Shown one piece after another: positions 32,924 to 41,147 of a stretch of 50,230 bases of DNA. A program made the translations under genes and the position numbers. Source of the stretch: a virus; IMG/VR virus record IMGVR_UViG_3300017706_002620, positions 1-50,230 of that record. One strand, 5' to 3'. Position 1 is the stretch's first letter. Every line of letters begins with the position of its first letter. The notes under the pieces were generated by a model. The model searched no databases and was not told the origin of the DNA. It worked only from the letters and a program-made list of their open reading frames with translations.

Positions 32924-34113
32924 TGCAAAGAAAAAAAGTACTTTTGAGAGCACCGCTTTTAACAAACAGTGGTTATGGTATTCATTCAAGGCAGATTTTT
33001 GATTGGCTTTACAGAAGAGAAGACATAGAGCTCATTGTAGAATGTCTACAGTGGGGTAGAACTTCGTGGTTACTTAATGAATCGTCTGAGAACGGCATTG
33101 TTGGGGAAATAATGTCATGTTCAAAACCCTTTGAGAAAAATGAAATTGATATATCTTTCCAAGTTCAGCTCCCAGACGAATGGGATGAGACCTTAGGAAA
33201 AATTAACATAGGTGTGACAGCACTAGTTGAAACAGACAGGTGTTCACGAGCTTGGGTGGAAAAATGCAATAAAATGAGCAGAATTATAGTACCCTCAACA
33301 TTTACAAAGAACGTTTTGAGGCGTTCTGGTCCGATTACTGTACCCGTAGAAGTTATACCTGAGTGGTACAATACTAGCTTGTTAAGTAAGAGCAAGATAT
33401 CAAAAACTTTAAATGATAAGAGGTTTGATCAAATCGACAGTAAATTTAATATTTTAATGATTGGTACATTAACCAGTCAAATACCTCAGGACGATAGAAA
33501 AAATTTGGTAAATACGATTAAGTGGGTATCGAAAGAGTTTGCAGGTAACGAAGAGGTTTGTGTGATTCTTAAAACAAACTTTGGAAAAGGAACAACAAGC
33601 GATAAGAAACTTTGTAAAGATTATTTAAGAAGTTTAAAGACTGAATTAAAACTACCAGAGTTTCCAAGAATTAAACTTTTGCACGGCAACATGACACCGC
33701 TTGAAATTGCTTCTTTATTTAATCATCCTAAGATTAAAATGTATGTAACAGCAACACGAGGTGAGGGTTATGGCCTGCCTATTATTGAAGCTGCAGCCTC
33801 AGGAACGCCTGTTGTAGCAACTAACTGGTCTGGTCACTTACAATTTCTAGATAAGGAAAAATTTGGATGTGTTGACTATAAACTCGTTGAGATTAGCGAT
33901 TCCCGTGTAGATGATAGAATTTTTGAGAAAGGTTTTAAATGGGCTGAAGCTAATGAAACTAGTTTTAGAGAAGAAATTAGAAAAGTCTATGATGATTATG
34001 GGCTAGCAAAAAATAAGGCTAGAGAAATGATGAAAAATGTACGTTCAAATTTCAATGATAAGGCAATTAAAAAACAGTATGATGAATTAATTGTGAAGGT
34101 CACTGAAAAATGA
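32923..34113 (+). CDS. GT4-family glycosyltransferase
   Basis: Encodes 396 residues. The start VLLRAPLLTNSGYGIHSRQ again has an acceptor-domain loop (NSGYG). The middle IVPSTFTKNVLRRSG is typical of GT4, the donor site is ATRGEGYGLPIIEAAASGTP, and ATNWSGHLQF follows. Its organisation is parallel to the gene before it, with which it forms a coupled pair, but the sequences differ and they look like partners and not a recent duplication. It overlaps the small membrane protein gene by four bases, linking this pair to the late block. Specificity unknown. Confidence 0.88.
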   Translation: MQRKKVLLRAPLLTNSGYGIHSRQIFDWLYRREDIELIVECLQWGRTSWLLNESSENGIVGEIMSCSKPFEKNEIDISFQVQLPDEWDETLGKINIGVTALVETDRCSRAWVEKCNKMSRIIVPSTFTKNVLRRSGPITVPVEVIPEWYNTSLLSKSKISKTLNDKRFDQIDSKFNILMIGTLTSQIPQDDRKNLVNTIKWVSKEFAGNEEVCVILKTNFGKGTTSDKKLCKDYLRSLKTELKLPEFPRIKLLHGNMTPLEIASLFNHPKIKMYVTATRGEGYGLPIIEAAASGTPVVATNWSGHLQFLDKEKFGCVDYKLVEISDSRVDDRIFEKGFKWAEANETSFREEIRKVYDDYGLAKNKAREMMKNVRSNFNDKAIKKQYDELIVKVTEK

Positions 34114-34427
34114 CTTTAGATTTAATACTTATTGGATTGTGTTGTTTTCTATTATTTCTGTCGATCTTTCTTGGACGAAAACTTTATCAATTTTCTATTA
34201 TTTTAATAGATGTCGAAGATGCTGTAGAAGAGTCGCTCGATATTTTAAATGAAAAGTACGGTAAAATGAACGAAGTGTTAGAAAAACCAGTTTTTTTTGA
34301 CTCTATGGAAATTCGACAAGTTATATCTGACATTAGAGAATGTCATAGAGCAATACTCATAATAGCTAATAAGCTGACAAGAAAAATAGGGACACAAGGT
34401 GGCGAGACTCAAAAAGAAAACCGTTAA
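34110..34427 (+). CDS. small protein with one N-terminal membrane segment
   Basis: Encodes 105 residues. Residues 4-22 are a hydrophobic stretch (LILIGLCCFLLFLSIFLG) suited to one membrane span, followed by a mainly helical, acidic domain (VEDAVEESLDILNEKYG) and a basic tail. Proteins of this design occur near neck or baseplate genes of marine myoviruses by my recollection, without known function. ATGA coupled to the glycosyltransferase gene, and the 3' end overlaps the sigma-like gene by 29 bases in another frame. It could be a membrane-anchored regulator or a lysis-related protein; neither is shown. Confidence 0.6.
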   Translation: MTLDLILIGLCCFLLFLSIFLGRKLYQFSIILIDVEDAVEESLDILNEKYGKMNEVLEKPVFFDSMEIRQVISDIRECHRAILIIANKLTRKIGTQGGETQKENR

Positions 34428-35145
34428 AAGAAAAAGCAAAACTAAAAAGTTGTATTTTGGAAAAGAAGCGCATGCAGCAATTGTAGAATACCAATCTTCA
34501 ACATGTAGGCGTAAAAGACACAAAATATATGAAACAAAGATACGACAGTCATTTAACAAACTGGTAGAAAATTTAATTTTTATTCATGGGTTTGCCCGTG
34601 ACCCACTAACATTCCAAACATTAAAGTTAGACTGTGTAACTTTTTTATATGAAACATTAGAAAAGTTTGATCCGGAAAGAGGCTCTAAAGCTTTTTCATA
34701 TTTCAATGTCTGTGCTAAAAACTTTTTAATAATCCAAACAAACAAAAATAATAAACGAGGTCGAAGAAATGTAAGCTTTGACGATTATACTAACCTAAGC
34801 TCTTCTGACAGGAGAAGTATAGAATTTTACAGTTACGTTCCTTCACCTGAATCAACAATGATTCAAGAAGAAGATAAAGCGCGAATGTTTGAAGTTTTAA
34901 ATATTATTGAGTCAAAGATTAAAAATGAAAATGAAAAGCTTTGTGTAAAAGCAGTCGCAAAGCTCTTTAAAGATATTGACAGTTTAGAACTTCTAAACAA
35001 ACGTGCAATTTTTGTTTATCTGAGAGAAATTTCAGGTTTAAATCCAAAACAGCTTTCTGTTGCTATGTCAAGTGTAAGAAAACATTTTAGAGAAATTGTT
35101 AAAAATAACGAAGAATACCAGTCAATGTTTAGGATCGGGTTATGA
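34399..35145 (+). CDS. sigma-70-like protein, probable late-transcription sigma factor (gp55-like)
   Basis: Encodes 248 residues from a GTG, with AATAGG and CAAGG upstream. The N-terminus is strongly basic. The segment DCVTFLYETLEKFDPERG, followed by SKAFSYFNVCAKNFLI, matches sigma region 2 as seen in T4 gp55-type factors: a long helix, the FDPxRG turn and an aromatic DNA-contacting helix. There is no region 4, as in gp55. T4 gp55 has 185 residues; this one has extra N- and C-terminal helices. It would direct host RNA polymerase to late promoters such as those suspected at 31609. Its location at the head of the structural genes is fitting. It overlaps both neighbours. Confidence 0.68.
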   Translation: MARLKKKTVKRKSKTKKLYFGKEAHAAIVEYQSSTCRRKRHKIYETKIRQSFNKLVENLIFIHGFARDPLTFQTLKLDCVTFLYETLEKFDPERGSKAFSYFNVCAKNFLIIQTNKNNKRGRRNVSFDDYTNLSSSDRRSIEFYSYVPSPESTMIQEEDKARMFEVLNIIESKIKNENEKLCVKAVAKLFKDIDSLELLNKRAIFVYLREISGLNPKQLSVAMSSVRKHFREIVKNNEEYQSMFRIGL

Positions 35146-35474
35146 AGAACAAAGAGGATAAAATTAAGGAGTTTTCCGATTTACTTGATGGTTTGCAAAA
35201 CACAGAAGATAAAAAAAAGATGTTATGGAAAGAATCATACCAGAATGCAATTGAAGATAGAGAAAGTGCTGCGATTCTTTTAAACGATTTGTTAGTTATG
35301 ATACCAGGCAACTCAGGAAACCATTCAACACATGGTTCATTAGCAACAAAATACTTAGAGCGGATGTCTAAAAGTAATGACCAGATAATTAAACTTGCAG
35401 AATTAATAGCAAAAGAACAAGAGCGACAAGACACAGTTTCACCTGACGACATATTTAAAAGTATAGGAGAATAG
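35142..35474 (+). CDS. small helical protein of unknown function
   Basis: Encodes 110 residues, ATGA-coupled to the sigma-like gene. The product is helical and charged, with a middle segment GNSGNHSTHGSLATKYLERM between two helices, and no membrane segment or cysteine motif. In T4-like phages small helical proteins of this kind can be terminase small subunits, chaperones or regulators. The position between a sigma-like factor and a baseplate spike does not decide. I do not recognise it with certainty. Confidence 0.6.
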   Translation: MKNKEDKIKEFSDLLDGLQNTEDKKKMLWKESYQNAIEDRESAAILLNDLLVMIPGNSGNHSTHGSLATKYLERMSKSNDQIIKLAELIAKEQERQDTVSPDDIFKSIGE

Positions 35475-35475
35475 T

Positions 35476-37089
35476 ATGTCAAAAGGTAAAGATTACCGTT
35501 TTTTTAAGTCAATTCTAAGTGCAGTTGCAGGTGATGGTTTACTCCAGGGTCAAGACGACGAGCTAGAAAGAGGTATAAATTATAATTTTTTGACAGGCAT
35601 TGTTAACGATGTTATAACCAACCCTTATGAATATTTAAGGACACCAGTTGCAGCAGATCCTTCTGTCACAGTTGGGGAAATGTTATCTGGTCGTAAAAAA
35701 GTTAAAGATATTAAAGCTGGGTTATCTAATAAGGACTTAGTTGATTCAGCGCCGATGAATTCAATAATAGCACAAATTATTGATCCGGGTCGCGCAAGTA
35801 CAGATGGTGTGCTTCCTGTCCTGTGTTATCCTTTTTTCCCGCCTCATTTATCTTTACCTTTGAATCCTGGAGAATACGTCTGGATAATTGAGTGCGACGT
35901 AAAGGGATCGAAGATGTATTATTGGATGTGTAGGCAGGTGGGTCCAATTCATGTTGATGATTTAAATTACACTAGCATGGAGCGCTTGACACAAACAGTT
36001 GAAATCGTTGACTCATTTAACAAAAATGCAGGATCAAAAAAGCCCAGTACAGACTTATTAGACGCAGCTGTTTCACTTGACGGTAGTACAGATAAGTCAA
36101 ACTCAAACAGTGGTTTTAGTAAAATTTTTGCAAATTCAAATGCATACCGGAGTGAGTTTACTGGCGAGCCAGTCCCTAGATTAGCAAAGGATTGTTCAGA
36201 TTTGCTTTTACAAGGGTCTAATAATACAGGAATTCATTTAACAACTGAAAAATTTTCTAAACCTGAAGACACTGACTTAAAAAATACTAAACATACTGGA
36301 AAATCTAATGAAAAAGATGCACTGCCGACTCGAAAACCAGACTCCTCAGCAATTGATATTTTTGTAAAAAGAAAAAAGAATTCACTGGATCAACTAGTTG
36401 AGTTAATAGATGATTCTGAAAAGTTTGATGGAATAAACACAGTTAAGAACGTCTGCAGTAACGATGTCTATACTTACATTGAAAACGATAAACTGGCATC
36501 ATTAAGATATCAGGATGACAGCGTTTATGATAAAGAGTTAAATGATGATGGTAGTGATGCACTCAACGTCGGTGCAAGACTTTATCTCTCACATAAATGT
36601 GATATTGACAATACTTTTTTAATTAATTTTGATGTGTTAGGAGAACACACAAAAATGGGCCCATCAATAATTACTTTCGCTCAGCACAATAGAGTTGTAG
36701 GTGAGCAAGATGTAAGATTGGTTTCTAGATCCGGTCAATCCTTTGTTGACCTCGATGAAAAAGGTAACATCATAATCAAAACAAAAAGTCAAAAAGTAAT
36801 ATTAAAAGAGGATGGTAATGTCGTTATAAATGCGTCAGGAAAGATATTCTTGCAAGAAAACGCACCCCAATCATTTGTGCGAGCTGAGGATTTAGCAACA
36901 GAGTTAACAAAACTTAAAACAGCACTATCTACTATGGCAAATGCCCTTACATCAGGTGGTTTTTGTCCCTTCCCAGCAGGTCCAAATGCTGTACTTGGTG
37001 GCGCAATGGGCGCCCTAGCAGGAACCTTAGGTAGTGTCCAAGTAGCACCTACTGCACCTTGGGTATCTAAAAAAATTAAAGGAGAATAA
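35476..37089 (+). CDS. baseplate spike or hub-like protein (gp5/gpV-like)
   Basis: Encodes 537 residues. The N-terminal third contains an OB-fold-like stretch (LCYPFFPPHLSLPLNPGEYVWII). A long low-complexity Ser/Asp/Lys linker follows (about 195-320). The C-terminal part has short alternating repeats (VDLDEKGNIIIKTK, VILKEDGNVVINAS, GKIFLQE), like the beta-helix prism of tail spikes such as T4 gp5 or P2 gpV. The end carries a Gly/Ala-rich helical tail. It precedes gp25-like and gp6-like genes, as a spike would in a baseplate operon. No lysozyme domain is evident. It would pierce the host envelope at the tip of the tail. Confidence 0.6.
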   Translation: MSKGKDYRFFKSILSAVAGDGLLQGQDDELERGINYNFLTGIVNDVITNPYEYLRTPVAADPSVTVGEMLSGRKKVKDIKAGLSNKDLVDSAPMNSIIAQIIDPGRASTDGVLPVLCYPFFPPHLSLPLNPGEYVWIIECDVKGSKMYYWMCRQVGPIHVDDLNYTSMERLTQTVEIVDSFNKNAGSKKPSTDLLDAAVSLDGSTDKSNSNSGFSKIFANSNAYRSEFTGEPVPRLAKDCSDLLLQGSNNTGIHLTTEKFSKPEDTDLKNTKHTGKSNEKDALPTRKPDSSAIDIFVKRKKNSLDQLVELIDDSEKFDGINTVKNVCSNDVYTYIENDKLASLRYQDDSVYDKELNDDGSDALNVGARLYLSHKCDIDNTFLINFDVLGEHTKMGPSIITFAQHNRVVGEQDVRLVSRSGQSFVDLDEKGNIIIKTKSQKVILKEDGNVVINASGKIFLQENAPQSFVRAEDLATELTKLKTALSTMANALTSGGFCPFPAGPNAVLGGAMGALAGTLGSVQVAPTAPWVSKKIKGE

Positions 37090-37091
37090 TA

Positions 37092-37235
37092 ATGACAAGA
37101 GAACAATTAGCTAATGAAGTAAGAAAAGCACTGACCCCACCAGCAGATGTAGAAGATCCAGCAGAAATTCAGAAATTAATCGCAGAAGCCTTAGCTAATG
37201 CTATCGTAGAATATGTTAAAACACCTGAAGGTTAA
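37092..37235 (+). CDS. 47-residue small protein
   Basis: A short ORF starts with ATG three bases after the spike gene stop, with AAAGGAG upstream, and ends at 37235. The product begins MTREQLANEVRKALTPPADV, is acidic, Ala-rich and helical, and ends YVKTPEG. The good ribosome binding site and the tight spacing support translation. It resembles no family I know. It could be a small baseplate or chaperone component. Confidence 0.6.
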   Translation: MTREQLANEVRKALTPPADVEDPAEIQKLIAEALANAIVEYVKTPEG

Positions 37236-37240
37236 GAAGA

Positions 37241-37278
37241 TTAACAAGTAAACTACTTTAGTAGATAATTACTGTTAA
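37241..37278 (+). other. imperfect hairpin between small ORF and gp25-like gene
   Basis: The outer arms TTAACAAGTAA and TTACTGTTAA pair with one bulged A. Inside, CTAC (37253-37256) pairs with GTAG (37261-37264) around a TTTA loop. That gives about 14 base pairs in all. It ends eleven bases before the gp25-like start codon and is not followed by a T tract, so it is not a classical terminator. It may be an RNA processing or translation-control element. Confidence 0.4.
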
Positions 37279-37288
37279 GGGTAATATC

Positions 37289-37780
37289 ATGGGTCATTCT
37301 CAGTTTAATTTTAAAAGTAGTGGTGTCAGAACAACAGATAAGCGGTTTCAAAAGAAAACTACGTCTTCAGAGCGCCCAATTGGAATAAAGACACCTCTTG
37401 AACCAGGCGACGATATATTCAAAATGCACACAAGTCCTATTAGGCAGCTAACAGATAATTTTAGAAACTTAATTATGACAAATAATGGCGAGAGGTTAGG
37501 GATGTTTAATTTTGGTGCAAACTTAAACAGTGTTGTTTTTGAATATAGTAACTCACCAGACTTTGAGCAAGTAGTGGGTGAAGCAATTATCCAATCGACT
37601 CAAAAGTTTATGCCTATGATAACTATAACAGATATATCTTCTGTTTTCATTGATGAGATTGAAAAAAATGATGCTAACAGCGTTGGCTTGGCAAAGGTTA
37701 GAATTAAGATCGAGTATGTAATACCAAAGTTTAAAAGTCCAAAGCTTGCAATTGAAGTTGACCTAAACCTCGGAGGATAA
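37289..37780 (+). CDS. gp25/gpW-like baseplate wedge protein
   Basis: Encodes 163 residues. PIGIKTPLEPG and FKMHTSPIRQLTDNFRNLI give the N-terminal part, then GERLGMFNFGANLNSVVFEY is the conserved core of the T4 gp25/P2 gpW family. ITDISSVFIDEIE and VRIKIEYVIPKF form the final beta strands. In the phage tail the protein joins the sheath to the baseplate and starts sheath assembly. It immediately precedes the gp6/J-like gene (eight bases), which is the expected order in contractile-tail systems. The start is 11 bases after the hairpin above, with AAGGG as ribosome binding site. Confidence 0.85.
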   Translation: MGHSQFNFKSSGVRTTDKRFQKKTTSSERPIGIKTPLEPGDDIFKMHTSPIRQLTDNFRNLIMTNNGERLGMFNFGANLNSVVFEYSNSPDFEQVVGEAIIQSTQKFMPMITITDISSVFIDEIEKNDANSVGLAKVRIKIEYVIPKFKSPKLAIEVDLNLGG

Positions 37781-37788
37781 TAAATAAA

Positions 37789-39633
37789 ATGGCAAGAAAT
37801 ATTAAAAAAGATGTACAAAAGCATAAAGAGCGAAGCTACACAAATAAAGACTTTAACTCGCTTAGAAACGAGTTGCGCAGATACGCACTGACACATTTCA
37901 GCGACAATGTCATTGATTTTTCTGATGCAAGTATGGGTGGTTTAATTCTAGATTTAGCCTCTTACGTAGGCGATGTCATGACTTTCTATATGGATCACCA
38001 GTTTAATGAGAATTCAATAGAAAACGCAGTTGAAAGAACGAATGTAGAAAGATTGATTAGAGAAGCCGGCCTAGAAATTCCTGGTGCAGCTCCGTCTTAC
38101 GCGACTGTGAGTCTTTCAATTGTTGTGCCGGCACAGCTAGTCAACGGAGAATATAAACCACAAACTATATCACTGCCAATGATCAGACAAAATTCAATAT
38201 TCAGCACTTCTGACGGAAAAGAATTTACTTTGATGGAAAATGTAGACTTTGCAACACTCGACGATAATGGGAGATTGTTGGCAGAATTTAGAGTTGGTTC
38301 TTTACGTGCCGGTATTCCTGTTAACTTTGTTGTTACAAGAGATGGTGTAGTATCAAGCTCAAAAATCACATCCCAGACTTTTGTGATTGAAGATAACTTA
38401 ATCCCATTCAGGACTATAACCCTGGGACAGGAAAATGTTAATGAGATTATAACAGTCACAGATACACTAGGTGATAGCTACTTTGAAGTCGACACATTGT
38501 CACAAGATACTGTCTTTAAAACATATGAAAATACTTCATATGATCGATCAGATGTTCCTTTTAGAATGGAACTTCTACACGCTCCTAAGCGTTTTATAAA
38601 AGTAAGAAGTACAAATACTGGATTAACAACTTTGCGTTTTGGCTCAGGTGATGAATCAGCTTTCGATGAAGATGTAATACCTGACCCAAGCGATCACGCT
38701 ATAACACTCTATGGAGATAGATCAACAATAACAACAGTAGCAATCGACCCAAATAGTTTTTTAACAACACAAACACTTGGTATATCTCCTAAAAACACAA
38801 CATTAACAGTCACTTACAGGTACGGCGGAGGATTAAGCGACAATGTTTCCGCAGGCAATATAAATTCTGTAAAAACGCTGTTGACTACTTTTAATTCTTC
38901 ATTAGCGCCTTCTGTGGAGGCATCTGTAAGAGCGTCAACTGATGTTATAAATATTAAAAGAGCAGCTGGCGGTGAAGATGAACCAACACTAGAAGAACTT
39001 AGAAATATAGCAATTTTTAATAGAAATGCACAAAATAGAATTGTTACAAGAGAAGATTTAATAACGAGAGTTTATTCAATGCCCTCAAACTTTGGAAGAG
39101 TTTTTAGAGTTGCTGTCGCAGACAACCCTAGAAACCCTAGGGGCGCTCAACTTCATATCATCTCTCGTTCTAGCTCTGGTAAATTAGTAACATCAACAGA
39201 CACTTTAAAACAAAACTTATCAAAATATTTAAATAAGTTTAGACTAGTATCAGATGCAATAGATATTCTAGATGCATCAGTAATTAACTTGGGTCTGAAC
39301 TATGGCATCACAGTTGAAAAAGGATATCGTGCGCCCACCGTTATTGCATCTGTCAATTCTAAACTATCTTCATACTTTAGAACAGAAAATTTTCAAATTA
39401 ACAAACCAATTATTGTTGGCGAGTTAGAAAATTTAATACTAAACGTCCCAGGCGTAGTATCAATTATTAGTTTAAACATTGTTAATAAAGCAGGTATATC
39501 GAATAACAAGATATATAGCACATTTAGATATGATGTTAAACAAAATTTAGACAGAGGAATGCTTTTTCCACCCGTTGGCGGAATATTTGAAGTAAAATTT
39601 CCAAACGATGATATCGAAGGAAGAGGTTTATAA
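37789..39633 (+). CDS. gp6/J-like baseplate wedge protein
   Basis: Encodes 614 residues. Typical baseplate-J-like features: SYTNKDFNSLRNELRRYA, SMGGLILDLASYVGDVMTFYMD and the AVERTNVERLIREAGLEIPG segment near the N-terminus. In the C-terminal third come NRIVTREDLITRVYSMP, FGRVFRVAVADNP and VGELENLILNVPGVVSI. T4 gp6 (660 residues) and P2 J have this plan. The protein forms the wedge dimers that make the ring of the baseplate. It is coupled to the next gene by a TAATG overlap and lies directly after the gp25-like gene. Confidence 0.85.
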   Translation: MARNIKKDVQKHKERSYTNKDFNSLRNELRRYALTHFSDNVIDFSDASMGGLILDLASYVGDVMTFYMDHQFNENSIENAVERTNVERLIREAGLEIPGAAPSYATVSLSIVVPAQLVNGEYKPQTISLPMIRQNSIFSTSDGKEFTLMENVDFATLDDNGRLLAEFRVGSLRAGIPVNFVVTRDGVVSSSKITSQTFVIEDNLIPFRTITLGQENVNEIITVTDTLGDSYFEVDTLSQDTVFKTYENTSYDRSDVPFRMELLHAPKRFIKVRSTNTGLTTLRFGSGDESAFDEDVIPDPSDHAITLYGDRSTITTVAIDPNSFLTTQTLGISPKNTTLTVTYRYGGGLSDNVSAGNINSVKTLLTTFNSSLAPSVEASVRASTDVINIKRAAGGEDEPTLEELRNIAIFNRNAQNRIVTREDLITRVYSMPSNFGRVFRVAVADNPRNPRGAQLHIISRSSSGKLVTSTDTLKQNLSKYLNKFRLVSDAIDILDASVINLGLNYGITVEKGYRAPTVIASVNSKLSSYFRTENFQINKPIIVGELENLILNVPGVVSIISLNIVNKAGISNNKIYSTFRYDVKQNLDRGMLFPPVGGIFEVKFPNDDIEGRGL

Positions 39634-41147
39634 TGTATAGAATACTATCAGCATCAAAAGATACGTACATTACTAATAAAATAATCAATAATAGTACTCG
39701 AGCAACAGATTCAAACGTAGGCTCAGCTGGGACACTAGACTTATTTAAGCTATACGATGAAAACATTGTGAGCGGAGAAACACAATCAATAGAACTTACA
39801 CGATTGTTGCTAAAGTTCCCAATTACAGAGATCAGTCAGATGGATTCAGAAGGTGATATTGACATAACAGACAGCAGTTTTAAGTGCCACGTCAAACTTC
39901 ATGATGTCTATGGAGGCCAAACAACTCCAAGAAACTTTAAGGCAATACTTTTTCCTTTAGCAAAAGATTTTGATGAAGGACCTGGAATGGACGTTGTAAA
40001 ATTTTCTGATGTTGGTGCAACAAATTTTATAACAGCATCGATAACAAATGGAGTCGCTGTTCCTTGGGGTTTACCCGGTGCCATGAATTCAGGTTCTCTA
40101 GGAAGCGCTGGTTTAGATGTTTATGTGAGCGGATCATTAGGCGCAGGAATTGTGGCATTAACAAGTGAACAACATTTCGAAACCGGGAAAGAAGATTTAC
40201 TTATGGATGTGACAACAATAATTTCCGGAACAGTCTCCGGACAGATACCAGACAAAGGATTTCTTATAGGGTTTTCTGGTAGTTTTGAGAAAAATAGCAA
40301 ATCTTATTTTGTAAAAAGATTTGCGTCAAGAGACTCACAAGTCGCAGCACTGCGTCCTAAGTTGACTGTGGCATACAATGACAGTACGATAGATAAACAC
40401 TCTAGTTTTATTTTTAATGTATCTTCTTCTTTGTACCTTAGGAATTATCAGTATGGCAATTTAGCAAATATAGTATCAGATACAGCCGGAACCACTTTAA
40501 CAGGTGAAGACTGCATGATTGTTAAGCTCGAGAGTGGAAGTTTTAAGAGAACATACAACGTTTCGCAAGCGCTAAACGGTAGACATAGAATGACAGGAGT
40601 TTACAGTGCTTCTTTTGCAGTTTCAAGTTTTGAACCTCTCTTGTACACACAAGCAAACTTAACTGGATCGATCACCTTCAACGAAACTTGGTCAAACAGT
40701 GCAGAAACTGTCACTTTTTTATCATCGTCGTTAACTATAAAAAGAGCCAAGCGATCTCTTACAAATTCTCAAAACCAAAATAACTTACTTGTAACACTCC
40801 TTAATGTGAATGATGAGTACAGAGTTGGTGAAATAGTAAATATTCGAGTTTTTGCTGAAAGTAGAGACAGAACTGTTTCTTTTGTAAGAACTCCGTATGA
40901 AAAGAAAAGTGAAATATTTCATGAAATGTATTACCGCGTAAGAGATGTTGTCGACGGAAAAATCATTGTAGACTTTGACAAGGTAAACAACTCAACAAGG
41001 CTGTCAACAGACCAAGACGGTATGTTCTTTACATTTTATGCTGACTCCTTACCGAAAGGTAGGCTTTACGCGTTTGATTTTCTAATACGCAGAAATGGAA
41101 GAGACACAGTAATAAAAGATGCAGCTTCTAACTTTAGGATCGTGTAA
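39633..41147 (+). CDS. DNRLRE-like virion protein, probably baseplate-associated
   Basis: Encodes 504 residues, mainly beta. The N-terminal half matches the DNRLRE/CBM-like plan: DTYITNKIINNSTRATDSN, a Gly turn and TLDLFKLY, then ELTRLLLKFPI, and RPKLTVAYND at about residue 250. The C-terminal half has further beta sandwich-like repeats. No signal peptide is present. The position between gp6-like and the LamG-like gene, with TAATG overlaps on both sides, argues for a baseplate or tail-periphery part such as a wedge or adhesin-support protein. The family is used for carbohydrate or protein contacts in other settings (inference). Confidence 0.55.
   Translation: MYRILSASKDTYITNKIINNSTRATDSNVGSAGTLDLFKLYDENIVSGETQSIELTRLLLKFPITEISQMDSEGDIDITDSSFKCHVKLHDVYGGQTTPRNFKAILFPLAKDFDEGPGMDVVKFSDVGATNFITASITNGVAVPWGLPGAMNSGSLGSAGLDVYVSGSLGAGIVALTSEQHFETGKEDLLMDVTTIISGTVSGQIPDKGFLIGFSGSFEKNSKSYFVKRFASRDSQVAALRPKLTVAYNDSTIDKHSSFIFNVSSSLYLRNYQYGNLANIVSDTAGTTLTGEDCMIVKLESGSFKRTYNVSQALNGRHRMTGVYSASFAVSSFEPLLYTQANLTGSITFNETWSNSAETVTFLSSSLTIKRAKRSLTNSQNQNNLLVTLLNVNDEYRVGEIVNIRVFAESRDRTVSFVRTPYEKKSEIFHEMYYRVRDVVDGKIIVDFDKVNNSTRLSTDQDGMFFTFYADSLPKGRLYAFDFLIRRNGRDTVIKDAASNFRIV

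Noticed and set aside
38097-38459. 120-codon minus-strand open frame
   Set aside because: Shadow of the gp6-like gene; the plus-strand protein is a clear family member over the same bases.
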